Source: Linum tenue (lineage: Eukaryota; Streptophyta; Magnoliopsida; Malpighiales; Linaceae). Taken from it: DNA of 64,000 bases. Location: assembly GCA_946122785.1 (NCBI GenBank), contig CAMGYJ010000010.1, positions 50,902,162 to 50,966,161 on the forward strand. Direction: 5' to 3'. A program made the position numbers and the translations under genes. The notes under the pieces were generated by a model that had not been told where the DNA came from, did not search any database, and saw only the letters and a program-made list of their open reading frames with translations. Shown here piece by piece: positions 45,926 to 57,856 of the stretch; the first letter of the stretch is position 1, and each line of letters opens with the position of its first letter.

Positions 45926-47257
45926 CCTAACGCGATTCACGAATCGAAGAAGCTTTCTTCTCCTCTCCCGTTCTCAACCCGCCGCTGCTCCTCTTCTCTA
46001 GCTCACCCCTGCATCTTGGAGTCTGGCGATCGGTGACGGCAGCGAGACAACGAGCTTGGTTGCCCGAGAACGCCGCCGACTCTCCCTCCCCTGGCTCGAC
46101 CGTCGTTCGTCTGCTCCAGCCAGCCCAGCCTCTGGCGACGAGATCGAGAAACTCCACCGAGTCTACCTCCCCTGGCCAAACCGCCCTTCGTCGTCTCTGT
46201 TCGCCGGAGCCACCGAGTCTCCCTCCCCTGTCTCGAGTCTCAACCGTCCTTCGTGGTTTCGTCTTCTTCGGTTCAGCTCAGCCCTTCTCAACAACATCGG
46301 AATCATCATAACCAAGGGCATCAGAACTCCATTCAACAACATCAGAATCGTCTTCTCCACTAATAACAGATAACTCAAGAAGGTTAGTGTTATCGCCTAG
46401 GGATTTTGAGTTTGTCTGCCGAAGTTCATGATAAATCTCGTTTAGCGATTTTGAGTTTTGATTACTTGATTTTGATGGGTTTTAAGTTTTAACTACCAAT
46501 TGAGAACGGAAAGAATTGGGGTCTCCTCTCATCTCTTCCACTCTCGCCTTGTCGTTGCGGTCGACCCGGCTTTCCCTGCTCGCCGTTGACCCAGCCATCA
46601 TCCCCTGCTCACGGTCGACCCGCCCTTCAGCCACTGCTCGCCGTCGACCCGCCCTTCAGCTCCCTGCTCGCCGCCTTGTCATTGCCGTCATCGTCTACTT
46701 CTCTTCTCGTCGACGACAGCTCTTCCAAGTCGCTGCCTTATCCCCTGCGCCTCTTCTCGTCGTCATTGCCTCTGGTGAGTTCTTGTTCTGGGTATGATTT
46801 GAAAAGTGTGGTTCTAGTTGCAGATCCTCTTCCAGCCTTTGTTGGTTGTTACTTTTTCCCTATCTCACATTATCTTGCACTGAAAATTAATTTTGGGTTG
46901 TGCATGATTTTATCTGCAGAGATTGAGAAGCTACTGCCGACTTTATACATCCCTGGTCTGCTGGGTTTTGCTCCCCTACCACTCTGCCCGCATCATCCTT
47001 TGGTGAGTAATTTTTGGATTTATCCCTCTTTACTCCTTATATCCTCGTCACTTGGTGATCAATATTTGATTTCTTCTTCCTTTATCCCACCAACATGCGA
47101 TCCCTCCTTTGAAATCACAGCATAGCTTTTAATTAACTATATCTATATGTGATCCCCTAATTAACCCATGCATGTCCCTCTCTTCACTAACCCTTCTAAT
47201 TGATTGTGCCAAATCTTTGTTGGTGTTTGATTACTTATTGTTGTATATCTAATATGA
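45926..47257. other. No recognised gene; possible 5' part of a decayed Harbinger gene
   Basis: 45934-46380 and 46500-46780 are GC-rich (TCGCC/GTCGACC repeats) with long overlapping frames, none recognisable. Donor-like CTCAAGAAG|GTTAGT (46381) and later pyrimidine tracts suggest a spliced leader preceding the Myb/SANT-like fragment. I cannot define exons. Confidence 0.3.
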
Positions 47258-47280
47258 ATGACTTGTGTAACTAGTTTTAT

Positions 47281-47653
47281 CATGAACAATAATGAGGTCG
47301 AAAACAAGAATGATTATGTAATGGCGGAAGGAAAGGAGGTATGGCCTAATGAGGTCAAGTTATATCTTATTGATTTGATGGTGGAAGAAGTGAAGAATGG
47401 AAATAGGACTACCACTACTTTCTCAACGGTAGGCTGGGCAAACATAAAAAATGGACTGACAAACAAGTTTAGGAAGGTTTGGAATGATGATCGGTTAAAG
47501 AACAAGTTTAATCAGTCGAGGAGAAAGCATAGGGTTTTCACGACCATCATTAGTGAGACGGGAATTAGTTACACTACGACAACGACCATCATTGATGTTT
47601 TAACATATTTGATATTTGATATCGTAGTTGTACTTCTTAAAATCTTTGGTTGA
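47281..47653 (+). pseudogene. Myb/SANT-like domain fragment (Harbinger-associated type)
   Basis: The frame reads EVWPNEVKLYLIDLMVEEVKNGNRTTTTFSTVGW, then NIKNGLTNKFRKVW and LKNKFNQSRRKHRVF. This matches the plant Myb/SANT-like DNA-binding domain (Myb_DNA-bind_3) found in PIF/Harbinger companion proteins and derived host genes, where the consensus has W...FLDLCVEEVxKGNR...W..I...F....G......QLKNKWD.LK. The second half of the usual domain (conserved ETGI...E.W) is degraded into low-complexity threonine codons and then a hydrophobic tail, so it is a truncated remnant. Confidence 0.55.
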
Positions 47654-47961
47654 TGTACTAGTATTTTGTTTATTTGTTTAAAGCAAGATTCCTATTTGAA
47701 AACAGATATCAGTTTGTAACAATGGTATCTAAACAAGTTTTCAATTCATGTTACATGACTTTGAATGATTCTATATTTTTTATGGCTTTAATTTTATTAA
47801 AGATTCATATTGCTGGGTTGTGGATTTTGGGTTTTGGGTTCTGGTCATTGTTCCTATGTTTTGGTCCGGATACGGGTTTGTACATGCTCACCTTTGACAT
47901 AAGGAGGATATTCTTGTTCGACTAGTTTACCATTAAAAAATCAGAAATCCAGGAAGAAAGG

Positions 47962-50900
47962 ATGTCTGGTAAATGTTGCGTGGTGACCGGAGGCAGGGGC
48001 TTTGCCGCCAGGCATTTGGTGGATATGCTCATCCGATCAGACAAGTTCCTCGTTCGGATCGCTGATCTACCTCCCGCCATCGACCTCTCCCCGGAGGAGG
48101 AGAATGGAGACCTTGGTCGTGCATTGGAATCCGGCCGCGCTTCCTACGTCTCTATGGATCTCCGCAACAAGCCCCAAGTCCTCCAAGGTTTTTTACAATC
48201 TTCTTTTATTGCTTTCGATTCGGTGTGGGGTTCTTATTGCTGACACTCCTGCTTTTTGTTTGTTTTCTTTTTGCTGCAGCTCTTAAAGGAGCTGAGGTTG
48301 TTTTCCACATGGCGGCCCCGCATTCAGGTATCAACAACTACCAGCTCCACTATTCAGTCAACGTGGAAGGGACCAAGAACGTGATTGATGCTTGCGTCGA
48401 GCTTAAAGTGAAGATCCTAATCTTCACTAGCTCTGCTAGTGTGGTTTTTGATGGGATTCATCCAATCTTCAATGGAGATGAATCATTGCCGTATCCACCC
48501 AAGGTAGTATTTCATTGCATACTTCTTTTTCAGGATGTTGATCTTAGAACTAAGCCTGCTAGATGGAGATGGCTTATGGTGGTTGTAATTGTTTCAGCCT
48601 CTTGATTCCTACTCTGCGACTAAAGCAGAAGCGGAGGCTGCTATCCTTAAGGCAAATGGTACTAATGGGCTTCTTACTTGCTCCTTACGTCCTAGTAGCA
48701 TATTTGGTCCTGGAGATAAATTGTTTATTCCTGCTCTTGCTGAGTCGGCGAGGGCTGGCAAATCCAAGGTAATGCTTGTTATTAGAGAGAGCATCACACA
48801 GTGCCAATCCTTCTCTGGCTATTTCTGTCATACTTGACGACACATGTATGTCTGTTACTTCCAGCATTATAATGAGGCTGTTTAGCTATTAATTTTTTTA
48901 TTGGTAATATCTGTGAGCAGTTCTTAATTGGTGATGGCAATAACGTCTATGACTTCACGTATGTTGAGAATGTGGCACATGCTCACATATGTGCTGAACA
49001 AACTTTGTCATCATCAGGGGAGGCTGCAGAGAAAGCTGCAGGGCAGGTACGATTAAGATTTTGTTACACTCACAAAGGTTATGTTTGGTTGGACCTTGAA
49101 TGCAATAGAATCTGAAACTAGCTATATTTTTAAGTCTAATGAGGAGTAGGTTTGTCTTATGCGAATTCGTTCTGTACAGTTGTGTTTTTGGGCTCGTTTT
49201 TGTAGAGAGGGCAGATGTAGCTGTAATGATTTCCTGTGACATTGCTTCACTCATTACAAAAATTACAGAGTAAAATTAATGATTAAGGTTCTCTTTCAGT
49301 TTTTCCTGAATTAATGTTTCATTTGTTGCTGAAATCCGATGCTTAAGCATGTTGGGCTGTAGATGGTTAGGGATAAAATAAAGTAGCATTACCCTGTCCA
49401 TTTGCTGTGTGAATGATGATAATTCAATCATAACATCTGTTGGTAGTATTATGTTATGGTTTTCTTTAAGGTAAAAACCTAAGCCAGTCAATCGTATTGA
49501 AAATTTCCAGACTCCATTAGTATTATGAACGAGCAGTTATTGTTAGGAACTTGGTAGCGTTTCAAATCTTATACCTTAAGTACCATTCATACTGAAAGTT
49601 GAGTCATCCATACCGGTTTATGTTCCTTTATTACTTTGAAGATGCTAAATATGCGATAAGATCTGTTTTCTTCGTTTGAGGGGTTCATCATTGGCAGCAT
49701 TGATATGTTATTGCAGTATGTGCATTATGGATTAGTTTCTATCTTTCTCTCGTGGTGGATACATGATTATCCCATTCTTGAAAAACTCTGAAGATGATAA
49801 CCCTATTTTACCCATGTAATGTTGGTGTTTGCTTCTAAGTCATGCCTGCATGATTGGGACGTGGTTTGTGGGTCATTTCTCAAATGTTGGCTGATATTTG
49901 TAGGCATATTTTATAACCAACATGGAGCCTATCAAGTTTTGGGAGTTCACTGGAAATGTTTGTGCAGGTCTTGGTTATGAGAGGTACTCTTTATATTTGT
50001 ACATTAATTTTTTTAGTACTACATTGTTTTAGAATTGAACGAAGTACTTCTCATTGATAGTTTGTTACACGTTTGCAACTTCTGACTGAGAATAGTGATT
50101 TGCGAGACCTCTTTGGGTCCATTGTCAGTTAAAGCGCTCTTTTGTTCCACAATGGTTTGCAAACACTGGCATTCGGTATCCATAAATGAGTATTCTGCTC
50201 ACTATACAGTGAACTAGCTCTGAACATCTGCTTTATTCTATTTCTTTTAACCTGATTTGATGTACTTTGCAGGCCAAGGATCAAGGTTCCTGCTATTGCT
50301 GTATTGCCAGTTGCTCATGCAATTCAGTGGGCATATAATCTACTCGGCACATATGGGATGAAGCTCCCAGTGTTGATTCCTTCAAGAATTAGGCTTCTTT
50401 CTGGCAACCGATCATTTAGTTGTGCAAAGGCTCATGAACTTCTTGGCTATACACCAATTGTATCACTCGAGGTTTGTCAACATTCTGCTGTGATTTAATT
50501 TCCCTATTTAGTGCAAACAAGGGCTTGGTCCAGTGTTATTGTCATTAGTCTTGAACCTGGAGGTCTCATGTTCGAATCCCTTCAGTAGCACCTAATTAAA
50601 AAAACAATTCTTATATAAAGAATTCTCTATTTAGTGATGTTATGCATTGTTTTGTGAATAAAGGAAATTATCCTTGTACAGCTTCCACAAAAGTTGGATA
50701 GTATACAAATTACAAAGTTGAATCACCTCCTGATGTCCTAATTTTATACTGTGAAATTGTTAAATATCTCTTCAACGTAAATAAGTGTTCGTCAAACTGT
50801 TTTTCCATGCAAACCCAGTCTTTGTATACCGAGCTTAAAACTGCCCTGTATATTTGTTTTCCCAGCTAATAATATATATCAACAGCTACAAGTGGAGGCA

Positions 50901-52798
50901 CATAAATAAGAAACAACTTATACAGCAGTACCTGTGCAGTTGAGTTTATCTTTTTCGATTGCAGGATGGTTTGAAAAGGACCATTGAGTCATTTTCACAT
51001 CTTAATGCTGAGAATCAACCTAAAAGAGAAGGGGAATCTAAGGCTTCATTATATCTTGGAAATGGAAAAGGTATGATTGTTAAATTATTTGCTATATTTG
51101 TTAGAGTGTGTCGTTCACGTCGTGCAAAGAGGGAGAAACGAATGTGCAGACTGGGTCATGAAATCCAGAGCTAATTGGACCTTCCTAATGATTGAATTCA
51201 TCTAGATCTCATTTACCACCTGATGTAATATACTTAGCATGTACTTCAACCGCAGTTACAAATTTGATGGAAACCCGACTAGTGGCGCCGGGTCGGGTTA
51301 GGACAGAAGGGGCGGGTTCCCGCCAGTGCCCTTTTGTTTTTTTACTATTATTATTTTGTTGAGTTATTTTTGAGAACAACTATTTAAGGATTGAGACATT
51401 GTTATTTGAGATAATGAAAGAACAATATTGAATCTCTAATTTCCTAACTCTCCTTCTCTTCTCCATTATCATTTCCAGTTGCTGACACACTACTTTGGAA
51501 GGATACCAAGAAGACACTCATCGTGTTGCTAGTTCTAATTGGGATTTACTACAGTTTCATTTCATCTAATACTACCATTATTACTGCGACTTCAAAGCTT
51601 CTCTTGATGGCAGCAATTTTTCTATTCGTCCACGGCAGATTACCTGAGAAAATGTATGTCCCTTATCCCTTCCTTTCGGATTTCAGTCCTATGTTGATTT
51701 TCGTACGGCTATAATTGTGAAAATCTACCCGATGGGAAAGTGAGGGTTTCAGTGTCGATGAGAGACCTGTGAAAGAATGCCATTGATTTGATGTTCTTTG
51801 GATGGGTACCGCTGGATGCACAACTCATTTGCTTCTTACTGCCTTAAAGTCTTGAACAAGCAGCTTTGAGTGACCAACAGAAAAATTTGATTTGTGTTTG
51901 TATTATACTCCAATCTCTTGGTGTGAATTTGGAAGGGAGACTATTCTTCATCTAGATTAAATGCAGCGGGAACTAATATAAAGCCAGATTGAATAATGTA
52001 TGAGCTTTTGGGACTCGGTATGTTTTGTCTGTAAGAGCCTTCAGGTGCTCTGAAATATAAATATTGGATGTGAGAACCATCATAGAAGCTTTCGGTGTTG
52101 GTTAATTAAGAGAACTGGACTATTATAGTGTGCTAGTGACACATTTGCTTCATACGTACAGATTTGGGTATAAAATCGAAAAGATCCATCCGTCTGATTT
52201 TTACTGGACTGAGAAGAAGTCTTACCAAGTTGCTCATGTATTAGCTTCGTTCTGGAATGCCGGGATCAACATTCTAGAATCTCTTTGCAAAGGGAAGGAC
52301 TGGTTGCTTTTCCTCGAGGTACTTAAATGTTTACGAGTTGTTTTCATTATGTGTAAAATGTTTAGTAAGTGATGTACATAAAGTGGTATAGTACGAGTAA
52401 GAGTCTTTACTAGTGGGTTGTTTAAGTTATTCAAACGAGTGAACACTTTATTTTAACTAGCTTGTGTAAAATGCTCTTACTTTGGAACAGGTTGTCTTGT
52501 CGCTGTTGATCATTGGCTTCATAGGGACCATTTCCCTTCACTCATTGTTTGTAATGGGTACTCTCTCTTTTTTCTACCAACTCTTATACTTGGCCTTCTG
52601 ATCAGTAATTAATTACGTTGCTAATCGCCATGTCACATGATTATCATAACTGCAGGAGTTCCCACAACATTTTTAGGGTTCTACTTGTACGAAAGGAACG
52701 AAGAAGCGATTGATGGTTTGGTGTCGGATGCTCTCTCTTACGGATATAAATTGAAATCTCAAATCATCCACAAAGTAACTAGTCCAAAACTTGACTAA
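47962..52798 (+). CDS. 3BETAHSD/D2: Sterol 3-beta-HSD/C4-decarboxylase with reticulon domain
   Basis: Eleven GT-AG exons: 47962-48187, 48280-48503, 48598-48768, 48921-49046, 49904-49983, 50273-50471, 50965-51070, 51479-51653, 52162-52318, 52491-52557, 52656-52798; 557 aa. The enzyme oxidises and decarboxylates 4-alpha-carboxysterols in C4 demethylation during sterol synthesis, at the ER. The N-terminal Rossmann domain has VVTGGRGFAARHLV (nucleotide-binding glycines, residues about 8-20), the catalytic YSATK at 155-159, LRPSSIFGPGD and DFTYVENVAHAH. From residue about 378 (DTLLWKDTKKTLIVLLVLIG...) to about 540 a reticulon domain with two long hydrophobic hairpins follows, as in the plant RTN-HSD fusions (3BETAHSD/D2-D3, RTN19/20 type). 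The match at the PPK|PLDSYSATK junction is slightly atypical (usual KHNDSYSATK) but in frame. Intron 4 is 857 bp; intron 6 holds a SINE. Which of the two RTN-fused paralogues this is cannot be decided by eye. Confidence 0.93.
50514..50626 (+). mobile_element. Short tRNA-derived SINE in intron 6
   Basis: A-box-like TGGTCCAGTGTTATTGTCA and B box GTTCGAATCCC (about 50571-50581), flanked by a 10-bp duplication CTATTTAGTG (50504-50513 and 50627-50636). It is 113 bp, in the sense direction of the host gene, and ends in an AT-rich tail rather than a pure poly(A). Confidence 0.75.
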
Positions 52799-53084
52799 CA
52801 AGGAAGGCTCATTAGATTAACTATGCAGTTTCTTCTTTGTTTTCCTCCCTTTGCTTGACAGTTTTGTAACAGGTAGTTAACGTCACGGAAACATACATGG
52901 TCAGCTGGGTTTTGATCGTTGGGGTTTGTTTATTTGGGGAAGATGACATGCCAGTCATTATCGCGTTCTGTACGCTATACTTCTGTTGGTATCGAGTGTT
53001 ATGTACACACAACGTAACACACTGTTCTTGAGTTTATTTGGCTAATATAACTTGATCATTTAAACTTATAGTATTAGACCTATC

Positions 53085-53679
53085 TAGAGTTGTAAATGAG
53101 TCTAGCGGAATTTTACCCCAGTTTGAGCTCGGCGAGTTAATAAACGACTTGAGCTCAAGCTAGACTCGTTTATTAATGAGGCGAGGCGAGTTCGAGCTAG
53201 TTTGTTTAATAAAATCTTGACTTATATTTGATATATTCATTTTCTATGTCATACATTACACATTTGATTGATGTCAAGATTAAAATAATAATAGCTATAG
53301 TTAAGTGTTTAATATTAACTAATCTCATTCTATACTTTGTGGTATCAAACTATTTATATAATAAATTTTAACTAGTGAAATTATGTTATTTCATAGTATC
53401 GAAGCAATCTATGCTATAAAATTGAGACATATTTTCTCACATGATCTATGTGTTAAACTTCACATAGAGTGAGAGTTGCGACATCTCATGAGCTCTAAAC
53501 GAGCCAGCTCACGAGTTGAACTCAACAAGCCATCGAGTCGAGCTAGCTCGCGAGCTCCGCGAGCTGCAAAAGGGTAAACTCAAGCTCAGCTCATTAATAA
53601 ACGAGCCTAGTTCCAAACGAGCTTATACCGAATCAAACACCGAGTCGCTCGCGAGCAGCTCGAATCATTTGCAGCCCTA
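53085..53679. mobile_element. hAT MITE
   Basis: Ends TAGAGTTGTAAATGAGTC and GAATCATTTGCAGCCCTA are inverted with some changes. Flanks GACCTATC and GGCATATC agree at 6 of 8. The interior is rich in GAGCTCG/CGAGCTC motifs. An older insertion, 287 bp downstream of the sterol dehydrogenase stop codon. Confidence 0.65.
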
Positions 53680-53938
53680 GGCATATCATTTGCCGCTCAA
53701 ACCATTCATCTCTATACTAGTTGGCATCATCGTCTTTGTCCTTGGCCATTTTGGAAGTACAAAATTTGGTATAATTATCATTCAAATTGAAAGGTTAATT
53801 ACAACACATCAATCTCGTTTTGACCTCCTTTTTATGCAATGAAGGATAGGGAGGATTTTCCCCCTAGTTAGGTATGGGGTAAATTGCAAGTTTGATCATT
53901 GGAATTTACTTAAAATGTTCACGTTTGTCACTGAATTG

Positions 53939-55031
53939 CTACGGTGACATGCATGTCACGGTGACATGCAATTTTCGGTCGACCTCATATAGGATCAGGT
54001 CGACCTAATCAGTTGTTTCAGTGTACAAACGGTTTCATGGTGCCTACTTTGGAGATTCATATCTTACAATTGGCTAGATGGAAATTGGAGATTAAAGGCT
54101 TGTTTTGAAGCTGAAGTGTCCCTCTACACATTAAAGTACTTGGGAGCTCAATAGAAAGTCCAGAAGACCATTTTTGAACCTGACCAAAAGGCTATGCCAA
54201 AACTGGGAAACTGCCTGAAAATGGCCAAGTCTGGCAACGTGTTTGTCAAGCCTACTTTGGAGCTCAATTTTACAAGCATGGATGCGAGTCAAGTCCAGGG
54301 GCCTTTACCACGTTAAATTACGTATTTTTTTATACAAAGGCAAGACATTGAATGAAAGATTGAATATCTTTAAGGCTTCAAACAAAAGGCTCGAAGTTGC
54401 TACGAAGGCTGTTTTTCTGGCAGCTTGTTTGTGCTCGAAGTCTGCCAGAAAAACAGCCTTCGTAGCAACTTCGACCCTTTTGTTTGAAGCCTTAAAGATA
54501 TCCAATCTTTCATCCAATTCCTTGAATTTGTATAAAAACATACCTAATTTAACGGGGGTAGAGGCTCCTGGACTCGACTTGCATTCATGCTTCTCGAATT
54601 GAGCTCAAAAATAGGCTTCACAAACACGTTTCCAGACTTAGCCATTTCTAGGCAGTTTCCCAGTTTTGGCATAGCCTTTTGATGAGGTTCAAAAATGGTC
54701 TTCTGGACTTCCTATCGAGCTCTCAATCACTTCAATATGTAGAGGGACACTCCAACTTCAAAACAAGTCAGTAGTCTTCAATTTCCATCTAGCCAATTGT
54801 ATGATATGAATATCCAAAGTAGGCACCATGAACTGTTTTTACACTGAAACAACATATTAGGTCGATCGGATCCTATATGAGGTCGACCGAATCCTATATG
54901 AGGTCGACCGAATCCTAAATGAGGTCGACCGGATCCTATATGAGGTCGACCGAATTCTATATGAGGTCGACCTAATCCTAACTGAGGTCGACCGGAAAGT
55001 GCAAGTCACCGTGACATGCATGTCACTGTAG
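53939..55031. repeat. 1.1-kb foldback element (near-palindrome)
   Basis: The two halves are inverted copies almost end to end: the outer CTAC(G/A)GTGACATGCATGTC is at both ends, and the arms meet at an 18-base spacer (54424-54441) bounded by CTGTTTTTCTGGCAG and CTGCCAGAAAAACAG. The right arm has an expanded 21-bp period based on AGGTCGACCGAATCC (seven unit starts from 54859 to 54985), versus about two units in the left arm (near 53978). No clear target duplication; ATT on each side is possible. Open frames crossing the centre are a by-product of the symmetry. Confidence 0.85.
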
Positions 55032-55449
55032 GCACACCCATTAATTTATTCAATCCGTAGTCATTCAAATTAGTTCAACAGTTCAAATTTGGTCACTCTC
55101 CGTTAACTTTAGCTGATGTGGTAGTCAACTCTGAGAGTTGACAGTTAAATAAGTAAGATGGCAATTAAAAAAATAAAAAAATAAAATTTAATCTTCTAAA
55201 AATTCAAGCTCATTATATGACTATCACAATAAATTGAAAAATAATAAAAAATAATAATAATTGTAATAACAAAAAATGAAAAATTGGAAAACAATATTCA
55301 TTCTCACATCTTATTTAACGAGGGTGCTTTGGATTGAGGAAGCTATGGATGTGGGTGGGCTCGTGGCAAGCACATCCTAATTATCCTCCATGTGCCGTTA
55401 AACTTTTCCGGACCTCCCTACACACACAACTTCACATCTCCGTCGGAAT

Positions 55450-55769
55450 TGTCACGACCCGAAATGTCGTGACCGTGTTGATCGTCTGAAGAACGCTGCC
55501 ATCTGGTTGTCTTGCCATGAGAAGGGTAAAGGGGGCGACATTAGCGATAAGGCGTTGTCTGCCTGTGCATCGCATCTAGCCGAGTCAGGATGTGGCTATG
55601 AAGGGGATCGTTGCAAGAGAAGGCACAACTGGTCGGAGGCTATTGCCGTCTCCCTGATGAGCCCAAGGCAGGGCGAAACCAGTTGGCATGCGTATGCAGA
55701 GAGGCTGGTCTTGAGGAATGAGTGCACCTCAAGACGCCGCACGGACTTCGGAAGTCTATGTCCGTGACA
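55450..55769 (+). mobile_element. Solo retrozyme LTR
   Basis: 320 bp, starts TGTCACG, ends CGTGACA, and matches the LTRs of the array at 20132-23829 in inverted orientation. It is flanked by a perfect 4-bp duplication GAAT (55446-55449 and 55770-55773). No internal segment follows, so it is a solo LTR left by recombination, or a single-LTR insertion. It contains an intact hammerhead. Confidence 0.9.
55626..55685 (+). ncRNA. Type III hammerhead ribozyme (intact) in solo LTR
   Basis: Stem III CAACTGG/CCAGTTG, cleavage triplet GTC (cut predicted between 55634 and 55635), stem I GGAGGC/GTCTCC with loop TATTGCC, core CTGATGA, stem II GCCC/GGGC with loop AAGGCA, core GAAA. All conserved positions are present. 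Confidence 0.92.
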
Positions 55770-56351
55770 GAATGCTCGGGCTGTCTCAGGCGACGATGTC
55801 CCGTCCGACCTCATTCCAATCTCCCTCTCTTCTTCAACCCGCATTCCAATTTCTTTGCACCGCAATTTGGTCTCCCTTTTGGAAACCCACAACTTTCCCT
55901 CCCTTCCCGTCTCAAATTTCACTGTGGAGAGCCAGAAACCCCAATCCTCACAGTTGCTCCACCGTGTCCGGCAGCTCACCCGTAGAACCATCTCCGTATC
56001 AGCCAACCATCGTTTTTCTAAACTAAAACGAAAGGAGAATTTTGGGATTGATTTTCTAATTTTTCATTTTTTATTGCAATTATTATTAATTTTAATTTAT
56101 TGTGATAATGAGGTGGAATTCTTAAAAGATTATTTTGTTATTTTTTAATTGCCACGTCACTTATTTAATTGTCAACTCTCAGAGTTGACTGTCACGTCTA
56201 CTAAAATTAACAGAGACTAACGGAGAATGACCAAACTTGAACTACTGAACTAATTTGAGTGACTACGTATGAAATAAATTAATTTCAGTGGCAAACATGA
56301 ACTTTTTAAGTAATTCCAGTGACCAAACTTGCAATTTACACGTTAGATATG

Positions 56352-57856
56352 CAAAGATGTGCTTGGGTTGACTTATAGAACAATATATATGAAAGAATTT
56401 TACTACATAATAGATTTGTAAGAATTTTACTTAACATGATTACAAGAATAAAAAATTCATGATGCACATCATTGTAGACTTTTCAGATTTGAAGGTGCAA
56501 CAATGGTTAGAAACTATCCTCTCAATTGCTAGGCCAAGGTAAGCATTATAGGCTACAATTGTAGCCCTCTCGGCCCAAGCAATTGAGGGTTGACTTACCT
56601 CTTCTCCCTCTAACCAAGGTTTGGACGACATAATCACAATTAACCTAGGTATCTAATTCAAGTTTAGAGGGTTGCCCTTCATTAATCTAGTTAGGAGGCA
56701 TGGAATGCCTAAGAAAACCCAGCTCAATTGAGCCTCTTAAGATAAGGGGGCTTCTCTCTAAGCTAGTTAGGACTTAGGAGACATGGAATGCCTAAGAAAA
56801 CCCAGCTCAATTTGAGCCTCTTAAGATAATGAGGCTTCTCTCTAAGCTAGTTTAGGAGGCATGGAATGCCTAAGAACACCCAACTCAATCTGAGCCTTAA
56901 ATAGCAGAATAGATTGCCAAGCACACACAATGCACAATCACCATGAAAAATACCTCAATTCATAAATTAAACACCACCATTACACAATCATTCAATCCAC
57001 ACAATCAATTACATGGTAGAAGTTAGGGTTCTACAACACCCAAGTGAAAAGAGAACTACTTCATGCTAGACAAAGGAAGAACACAAAGGAAGAAGAAATA
57101 AACCATCATTGCGATGCCTCCAACCCTCCTTGTGCTTGTAGAGATCCTCTCTTGAAAAAGAACTTCCCAAATCTTCACTTGGAGCAAAACCCTAGCTTCT
57201 TCTCCCTCTTGGTTCGTGCTTTCTCTCTCTAGGGTTTCAAGAAGAAGAAGGTTTCTCTCACTTTAGGCTCCCCCTTCTTCTTCCTTTCAGCTCTCAATTT
57301 ATACAAAGGTCGAAGCCAGTTCACGGTCGTGAACATTAGTGCCGAACCGTGAACTCTGATCAAAATGCGCTGCTTCACTTATGGGGTTCACGATCCATGA
57401 CTCTAATGTTTGACCGTGAACTGCAACTGGATCCTCCTCTTTGCTCGGTCTTTGCTCATTTTCTTTCAACTTTCGACTTCGGGGTTGGTTTCACTTGTTA
57501 GACAAAACATAGAAACACAACAAACCTAGCGTAAAACCACCCTTTTTGGAGTTCAAATTCCACAAACGTCAAAGAGAAATGAGGATAAAAAGTGTACATT
57601 TATCCCCGAATCACTCCTCCACACTTGGACGTTTGCTTGTCCCCAAGCAAACCATTTCACACAAGGTAATACCTCAACCTAACAAAAACGGGCAAACAAA
57701 AAGTTCTCACCATGTTCATGAATCAATGCAAGTCTCAACAAGATCACTTATCAACCACAACTAACCATGCATAGAGTTCAAGTCCAAGGAATATTTGGTG
57801 CAAAGAATGTGCACAATCATCAACACTTGGCCCTATCGTATCTTCACCACGGCGGT
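56352..57856. repeat. Probable decayed gypsy LTR/3' noncoding region
   Basis: No gene. 57590-57660 has CACTCCTCCACACTTGGACG and TTGCTTGTCCCCAAGCAAAC, sequence typical of the noncoding region next to the 3' LTR in large plant Ty3/gypsy elements (here in minus orientation). 56900-57550 could be the LTR (TCTCTCTCTAGGGTTTC, CTCAATTTATACAAAGG). The same sequence type resumes at 63451 after the copia insertion. Limits undefined. Three imperfect tandem copies of an 80-bp unit (GGCATGGAATGCCTAAGAA core) occupy about 56688-56900. Confidence 0.4.

Larger units (their letters stand above)
53877..56341. mobile_element. MULE with foldback element and solo retrozyme LTR inside
   Basis: Ends (G/C)GTAAATTGCAAGTTTG and the inverse at 56341, followed inward by GTTCA(C/T)GTTTG(T/C)CACTGAA and the TCAACTCT(G/C)AGAGTTGAC block on both arms. 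Flanks GTTAGGTATG (53867-53876) and GTTAGATATG (56342-56351) differ at one of 10 bases. Nested insertions: foldback element 53939-55031 and solo LTR 55450-55769. The remaining centre (55310-55449 and 55770-56030) has unrecognised open frames. Same family as the MULE at 33502. Confidence 0.8.

Noticed and set aside
47258..47280. Upstream methionine for the Myb/SANT-like fragment
   Set aside because: The extra residues do not match the domain family and may be leader sequence; the fragment is a remnant in any case.
48225..48605. Separate 126-codon gene inside the sterol dehydrogenase locus
   Set aside because: It is exon 2 of the dehydrogenase read together with flanking intron sequence.
54243..54602. 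119-codon gene at the centre of the foldback element
   Set aside because: The peptide is a mirror of the opposite strand because it crosses the palindrome centre; no independent evidence for coding.
54859..55005. CRISPR-like array of regular 21-bp repeats
   Set aside because: Units are contiguous with no unique spacers and the DNA is a plant transposon arm.
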